Assembly (NCBI GenBank): GCA_041487075.1
Contig: JBGPMO010000032.1
Coordinates: 1 to 7,692 of the forward strand
Direction: 5' to 3'
Length of the DNA: 7,692 bases
Source of the DNA: JBGPMO01 sp041487075
Lineage (GTDB): Bacteria; Patescibacteriota; Minisyncoccia; UBA6257; 1-14-0-10-40-38
Notes under the pieces: generated by a model
The model's database searches: none
What the model saw: only the letters and a program-made list of their open reading frames with translations
What the model was told of the DNA's origin: nothing
Part shown: piece by piece, positions 4,226 to 7,692 of the stretch
Numbering within the stretch: the stretch's first letter is position 1
Layout of the letters: the number at the start of each line of letters is the position of its first letter
Program-made: the position numbers and the translations under genes

Positions 4226-5182
4226 ATGGAACAAAAATTAAAAAGCACGCCGCGGGATGTGTTCATGCATTTGTTGGGAGTCGCGACTTTGTACTGGAGT
4301 GCGTTTAACCTGATTCAACTTCTTTTTGATTTTGTGAATGTCCGTTTTCCTGATCCGCTGAATCCGTATTATGACGCGGGGAACGCCATGCGCTGGTCCA
4401 TTGCCTCGCTCACCATTATTTTTCCGGTCTTCGTTTTAATCTCGTGGTTCCTGAATCGCGACATGAAAGCGAATCCCGAAAAGGCGGAAATTAAAATCAG
4501 GAAATGGCTGGTCTATCTGACTTTGTTTCTCGCCGCCATTCTTATTATCGGCGACCTCGTTGCACTCATCTATAATTTCTTAGGCGGCGAACTGACCACG
4601 AGATTTTTCTTAAAAGTAGTAGAAGTGTTTTTGGTTGCCGGTGCCATCTTTGGCTATTACCTTTATGACCTGCGGAAGAAGGAGGGAAAATTTTCATCCG
4701 GCGCCAAATCATTTATCTGGAGTGTCGGAGGCATTGTACTCCTCTCTATTATCTACGGGTTTTTTATTGCCGGATCCCCCTTCACCCAGCGGATGGTGCG
4801 GTTTGACAGCCAGCGCGTCAATGACTTGCAGATTCTGCAAAGCCAAGTGGTAAATTATTGGCAGACAAAAAATAAGCTGCCGCCATCTCTTGATGACTTA
4901 AAAGATAGTATTTCTGGATTTGTGCCGCCGCGCGATCCCGAAAGCGGCGCAACATATGTCTATCAGGTGAAAGGATCCGTTGCATTCCAGTTGTGCGCGA
5001 CTTTTAATCTTTCGAGTAGCGAGGCCCAGGTGCGGGCACCGAAGCTTTCGTATCCGGCTCTCCCCGGCGTTTCCCCGGACGGCACTGCCGGAGAGAATTG
5101 GAATCATGGCGTAGGCGAACAGTGTTTTAATAGAACCATCGATCCCGAGCGTTATCCGCCTTTTAATAAGGCACAGCGCTGA
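4226..5182 (+). CDS. DUF5671 multi-pass membrane protein with pilin-like C-terminal domain
   Basis: The N-terminal half matches what I know as DUF5671: STPRDVFMHLLGVATLYWSA, the RFPDPLNPYYD segment, RWSIASLTIIFPVFVLISWFLN, then IRKWLVYLTLFLAAILIIGDLVALIYNFLGGELT. Hydrophobic helices lie at about residues 13-37, 57-76, 94-118, 127-148 and 163-184, so five passes. After the last helix, residues 190-318 are soluble and begin FDSQRVNDLQILQSQVVNYWQTKNKLPPSLDDL, followed by PESGATYVYQ. This is the pattern of the periplasmic part of type II secretion/pilin-like proteins. Cys257 and Cys300 could form a disulfide outside the cell. No enzymatic motif is visible and the function is unknown. The gene lies 52 bp after the transketolase N-subunit and has no Shine-Dalgarno. 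It ends with TGA, showing that TGA is a stop here. Confidence 0.85.
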   Translation: MEQKLKSTPRDVFMHLLGVATLYWSAFNLIQLLFDFVNVRFPDPLNPYYDAGNAMRWSIASLTIIFPVFVLISWFLNRDMKANPEKAEIKIRKWLVYLTLFLAAILIIGDLVALIYNFLGGELTTRFFLKVVEVFLVAGAIFGYYLYDLRKKEGKFSSGAKSFIWSVGGIVLLSIIYGFFIAGSPFTQRMVRFDSQRVNDLQILQSQVVNYWQTKNKLPPSLDDLKDSISGFVPPRDPESGATYVYQVKGSVAFQLCATFNLSSSEAQVRAPKLSYPALPGVSPDGTAGENWNHGVGEQCFNRTIDPERYPPFNKAQR

Positions 5183-5228
5183 ATATCGTAAAGGTCGTTT
5201 TCTTACTTCTTTTTAATTTTTATCTCTC

Positions 5229-5477
5229 ATGACAAATCACCGGTGCAGTATGCATTGCTCATGCTGGTATATCTTAGGCGTACTCCTTTGGTTTGCGGCT
5301 CTCGTTTCCCTGGTTTTTGCCTGGGTTGCGACGTCGAATGGAATGATTTTTGGATTTGAGGCGAGCACGTGGTATGCGCATGCATTGATACTTGGCGTGC
5401 TTGCGATTCCGTTGAAGCTCAAGCGCCACGCGATGGATTGCAATTGCGGCATGTGCGAGGAACCACGCAAGCGATAA
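5229..5477 (+). CDS. Small two-helix membrane protein with Cys/His clusters at both ends
   Basis: This 82-residue protein has no family I can name. Two hydrophobic helices (about residues 13-34 and 46-62) form a hairpin, so both tails lie on the same side of the membrane. The N-tail reads HRCSMHCSC (Cys6, Cys10, Cys12 with His4 and His9). The C-tail reads KLKRHAMDCNCGMCEEP (Cys71, Cys73, Cys76 with His67). The basic KLKRH after helix 2 suggests that the tails are cytoplasmic. Six cysteines and several histidines on one face suggest a shared metal site, which is inference. It lies 46 bp after the DUF5671 gene and upstream of the transketolase C-subunit. The stop codon is the first element of a long imperfect hairpin (5475-5546). 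It is probably a real gene because the membrane topology and codon pattern are coherent. Confidence 0.72.
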   Translation: MTNHRCSMHCSCWYILGVLLWFAALVSLVFAWVATSNGMIFGFEASTWYAHALILGVLAIPLKLKRHAMDCNCGMCEEPRKR

Positions 5478-5546
5478 CTGATAACTGGCAACTCATAACG
5501 AACAACGGATTTTTTGTTTCGTCATAAGTTATTTGTTATTAGTTTA
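5475..5546. repeat. Long imperfect hairpin between the small membrane gene and transketolase C
   Basis: Two arms of about 31 bases pair with few interruptions. AACTGATAAC (5476-5485) pairs with GTTATTAGTT (5535-5544). The inner part 5490-5505 pairs with 5514-5530 with two mismatches and one bulge, leaving a loop around CGGATTTT. It contains the stop codon of the upstream gene and abuts a -10-like TATAAG (5545-5550) ten bases before the transketolase C start. There is no clean T-tract after it. It could be a weak terminator, an mRNA-stabilising structure, or repeat-derived spacer. Confidence 0.6.
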
Positions 5547-5559
5547 TAAGTCACGTCCT

Positions 5560-6552
5560 ATGTTGAATCCTGACGCCAAACTTAATCCAAAGCTCTTCGA
5601 CGCTGATGTTGAGCAGAAACCCATTCGCGATGGCTATGGTCAAGGATTAGTGCTTGCGGGCGAGCAAGATCCGAATGTCGTGGTGCTTTGCGCTGATTTA
5701 ACCGAATCCACGCGTTCAGAAGCTTTTGCAAAAAAATTTCCTGACCGGTTTTTTGAAATTGGGGTTGCCGAACAAAATTTAGCAACCATTGCCGCGGGCC
5801 TTGGGGTTTCCGGGAAAATTCCTTTTATTTCTTCATATGCCACCTTTTCTCCCGGCCGGAATTGGGAGCAGATTCGGACGACTATTTCGTATAATGATTC
5901 GAATGTAAAAATTGCCGGTGCTCACGCCGGCATCTCCGTGGGGCCGGACGGCGCCACGCATCAAGCGGTGGAAGACATGGCAACGATGCGTGTGATGGCG
6001 AATATGCGGGTAATCGTACCCTGTGATGTTCACGAGGCGCGCAAAGCAACGATCGCAGCCGCCAAACTCTGGGGACCCGTGTACCTGCGTTTTGCGCGGG
6101 AGAAAACGCCGATGATAAGCACCGAGGCAACCTCGTTTGTGCCGGGGAAAGCGCTGACGCTTTGGCAGAGTAAGAAGCCGCAAGTTGTAATTATTGGTTG
6201 CGGACCGCTTTTATATCAATCTCTTGTCGCTGCACGAGATTTAGAAAAAGATGGCATCAGCATGATAGTGCTCAATAGCCACACGGTAAAGCCGCTTGAT
6301 GATGTGGCGATTGTCGCTACCGCAAAAAAGTGCGGTGCCGTGGTGACCGTTGAAGAGCATCAGGTGCTGGGGGGATTGGGTGGCGCCGTTGCAGAACTTT
6401 TAGGAAAGAAGTGCCCCACTCCCATGGAATTCATTGGCTTACAAAACACTTTTGGCGAATCAGGACAGCCGCATGAGCTTATTGCAAAGTATGGCATGGG
6501 CGTTCGTGATATTGTGGCGGCGGTGAAGAAAGTACTGCGGAGAAAGAAGTAA
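5560..6552 (+). CDS. tkt: Transketolase, C-terminal (pyrimidine-binding) subunit
   Basis: This is the partner of the TPP-binding subunit at 3313-4173. Counting from ATG 5560, the 330 residues show the pyrimidine-domain signature FFEIGVAEQNLATIAAGLG (64-82), in which Glu71 is the residue that activates the thiamine ring. HAGISVGPDGATHQAVEDMA (122-141) follows, with His134 as the substrate-binding histidine. The C-terminal domain comprises VVIIGCGPLLYQSL and VVTVEEHQVLGGLGGAVAE. All the usual parts of this half are present and the length is normal. An upstream TTG at 5533 is in frame but lies within the hairpin region, so ATG 5560 is preferred. There is no Shine-Dalgarno; TATAAG at 5545-5550 might act as a -10 with a very short leader. 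The gene is followed by a terminator at 6576-6598. Confidence 0.94.
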   Translation: MLNPDAKLNPKLFDADVEQKPIRDGYGQGLVLAGEQDPNVVVLCADLTESTRSEAFAKKFPDRFFEIGVAEQNLATIAAGLGVSGKIPFISSYATFSPGRNWEQIRTTISYNDSNVKIAGAHAGISVGPDGATHQAVEDMATMRVMANMRVIVPCDVHEARKATIAAAKLWGPVYLRFAREKTPMISTEATSFVPGKALTLWQSKKPQVVIIGCGPLLYQSLVAARDLEKDGISMIVLNSHTVKPLDDVAIVATAKKCGAVVTVEEHQVLGGLGGAVAELLGKKCPTPMEFIGLQNTFGESGQPHELIAKYGMGVRDIVAAVKKVLRRKK

Positions 6553-6575
6553 GCTCGGGCGCCCGCGATACCCTT

Positions 6576-6598
6576 ACCGGCTTTGCAGGCGGTTTTTT
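6576..6598 (+). terminator. Intrinsic terminator after transketolase C
   Basis: ACCGGCT (6576-6582) pairs with AGGCGGT (6587-6593) with one mismatch around a TTGC loop, followed by six T. A 10-bp palindrome CGGGCGCCCG lies just upstream (6556-6565). It separates the transketolase gene from the pfkB-type gene. Confidence 0.8.
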
Positions 6599-6619
6599 CA
6601 TTTCGCGTCTGCGAAATGA
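6598..6619. repeat. Perfect 9-bp hairpin directly after the terminator
   Basis: TCATTTCGC (6598-6606) and GCGAAATGA (6611-6619) are perfect inverted repeats around GTCT. No T-run follows on either strand, so this is not itself a terminator. It could be an operator for the downstream gene, about 60 bp before its -10, or a 3'-end stabilising structure. Confidence 0.6.
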
Positions 6620-6678
6620 CCTTGAGAAAAGTCGAATGGTTTCCGAAATACGATCTCGATGCAGTAATTAAATCTCTC

Positions 6679-6693
6679 TGGTATACTAAACCA
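6679..6693 (+). promoter_or_regulatory. Extended -10 promoter of the pfkB-type gene, probably leaderless
   Basis: TG-G-TATACT (6679-6687) is followed by six bases and the ATG at 6694. This is the same box and spacing as before rpe. It makes ATG 6694 the start; an in-frame ATG-less extension upstream would run through the terminator and hairpin. Confidence 0.7.
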
Positions 6694-7683
6694 ATGGCAA
6701 AGTATGATTTTATCGCTATCGGCGACACGGTGATCGATGCGTTTATTAAGTTGAAGGAAGCATCAGTGCATTGCCGAGTGAATCGCGAGGACTGTGAGAT
6801 TTGCATGCGGTTTGGGGATAAGATCCCGTATGAGGATGTGTTTGTAGTTCCGGCAGTAGGGAACAGCGCGAACGCGGCAATCGCGGCCGCACGGCTCGGG
6901 CTTACGTCCGCTCTCGTCGCAAATATCGGTAAGGACTTTCACGGTAAGGAATGTCTAAAAGTCTTTAAAGAAGAAAAAGTTGGCACGAAATTTATTGCCG
7001 TGCACGAAGGAATCAAAACAAACTATCACTATGTGCTCTGGTATGAAGATGATCGGACCATTTTAGTAAAGCATGAGAAATATCCGTATGCATTGCCTGA
7101 TATCGGCGAACCCACGTGGGTTTACCTTTCTTCGATGGGCGCTGACGCCGATGTTTTGTATCCGCCGCTTGCGAGCTATCTTGAGGCGCATCGAAAGGTA
7201 AAGCTTGCATTTCAGCCGGGAACGTACCAAATGAAATTGGGCAAAGAAAAGCTCGCCCGCATTTACGCCCGCACCGAAGTATTTTTTTGCAACAAAGAAG
7301 AAGCACAGCGGATTTTAGGGAACACTGAAGAGGATCCCAAAAAATTAATGGTCGCTCTTCAGGCGTTTGGCCCGAAGATAGTCGTGATTACCGATGGCCC
7401 GGGAGGCGCGTATGTTTTAGAAGACGGCAAGCACTGGTTCATGAAGCCGTATCCTGATCCCAAGCCGCCGTATGAGCGCACCGGCGCAGGAGACGCGTTT
7501 TCATCAACTTTCATAGCCGCGCTTGCGCTTGGGCTGTCAGCAAAAGACGCTATTCGATGGGCTCCGATTAATGCGATGTCGGTCGTGCAATACGTTGGCG
7601 CGCGAGAAGGGCTTTTGACCCGCGAGAAACTAGAAGAATTTTTAAAAAACGCACCTGCGGATTATTCACTAAAAGAAATTTAG
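6694..7683 (+). CDS. PfkB-family carbohydrate/nucleoside kinase with a cysteine-cluster insertion
   Basis: This ribokinase-fold kinase phosphorylates a sugar or nucleoside with ATP; the substrate is not determined. The 329 residues begin with the beta-strand FIAIGDTVIDAF. They carry the first PfkB signature-like AVGNSANAAIAAARLGL (54-70) and SALVANIGKD. The second signature is ERTGAGDAFSSTFIAALALG (261-280), in which GAGD forms the anion hole and Asp267 is the catalytic base. The lid region between residues 20 and 50 contains SVHCRVNREDCEICMRFGDK, with Cys27, Cys34 and Cys37 plus His26. This is unlike classical ribokinase and could bind a metal. Next to pentose-phosphate genes, a ribokinase-like or nucleoside kinase role is plausible, but it is inference. 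The start is set by the extended -10 at 6679. An ATG follows the stop directly at 7684, suggesting another gene in the operon. Confidence 0.9.
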   Translation: MAKYDFIAIGDTVIDAFIKLKEASVHCRVNREDCEICMRFGDKIPYEDVFVVPAVGNSANAAIAAARLGLTSALVANIGKDFHGKECLKVFKEEKVGTKFIAVHEGIKTNYHYVLWYEDDRTILVKHEKYPYALPDIGEPTWVYLSSMGADADVLYPPLASYLEAHRKVKLAFQPGTYQMKLGKEKLARIYARTEVFFCNKEEAQRILGNTEEDPKKLMVALQAFGPKIVVITDGPGGAYVLEDGKHWFMKPYPDPKPPYERTGAGDAFSSTFIAALALGLSAKDAIRWAPINAMSVVQYVGAREGLLTREKLEEFLKNAPADYSLKEI

Positions 7684-7692
7684 ATGAAAACC
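7684..7692 (+). CDS. Possible start of the next gene (MKT...), cut by the window end
   Basis: ATG AAA ACC follows immediately after the TAG of the kinase gene. The zero-base spacing is typical of a translationally coupled operon partner, but only three codons are visible, so nothing can be said of the product. Confidence 0.3.

Noticed and set aside
5180..5182. Alternative code with TGA as glycine
   Set aside because: TGA ends the DUF5671 frame at a sensible place and no gene contains in-frame TGA at conserved positions.
3313..6552. A single transketolase gene broken by an insertion
   Set aside because: The N-part ends with a natural tail and stop and the C-part has its own start and complete domains, as in known split transketolases.
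6583..6693. Upstream extension of the PfkB protein
   Set aside because: The extra residues would be encoded by the terminator, the 9-bp hairpin and the -10 box; the family fold begins at MAKYDFIAIGD (6694).
1..7692. CRISPR arrays, tRNA or rRNA genes
   Set aside because: No regularly spaced direct repeats, cloverleaf-like segments or rRNA-like conserved stretches were seen on either strand; subtle tRNAs cannot be excluded without a covariance search.

Overview
The window looks like a chromosomal piece from a Candidate Phyla Radiation bacterium (Patescibacteria, Parcubacteria-like). This is an inference from gene content: a DUF5671 membrane protein, a CapA-family protein, a transketolase split into separate N and C polypeptides, a small free-standing GIY-YIG protein, mostly SD-less starts, and tight spacing. 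All convincing genes are on the + strand. TGA is used as a stop (5180-5182), so the code is standard and not the TGA=Gly code of Gracilibacteria.

Layout. 1-639 is the C-terminal part of a CapA-type metallophosphatase-fold protein. 645-1966 is a mosaic: 27 bp of one rpiB 5' end (645-671), then an AT-richer block holding a membrane-anchored unknown (679-1095), a complete second rpiB (1116-1592) and a GIY-YIG nuclease gene (1623-1880) framed by 21-22 bp inverted repeats, then the last 21 codons and stop of the first rpiB (1901-1966). 2017-2544 is signal peptidase I, followed by a strong intrinsic terminator. 2614-3279 is ribulose-phosphate 3-epimerase. 3313-4173 and 5560-6552 are the two halves of transketolase. 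Between them lie a DUF5671 protein with a pilin-like tail (4226-5182) and a small two-helix membrane protein with cysteine clusters at both ends (5229-5477). A terminator at 6576-6598 precedes a PfkB-family kinase (6694-7683). A further gene may begin at 7684.

How the genes work together. RpiB, Rpe and the two transketolase halves cover most of the non-oxidative pentose phosphate pathway (transaldolase is not in the window). They interconvert ribose 5-P, ribulose 5-P, xylulose 5-P and the triose/hexose phosphates, the likely source of nucleotide ribose in a reduced cell. The PfkB kinase may feed a sugar or nucleoside into this network, but its substrate cannot be read from sequence. CapA, signal peptidase and the DUF5671 protein belong to the cell envelope.

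The most striking observation is the rpiB mosaic. A resident rpiB appears to have been split and mostly replaced by an imported block with its own rpiB. The block's right edge coincides with the inverted repeat of the GIY-YIG cassette. Its left edge carries an 8-bp piece of the same repeat, fused to resident rpiB through a shared CAC. This fits a homing-endonuclease-associated allele replacement, which is an inference. Other points of interest are extended -10 boxes placed so that rpe and pfkB mRNAs would be leaderless, in-frame palindromic insertions in capA and rpiB, and cysteine clusters in the small membrane protein and in PfkB.
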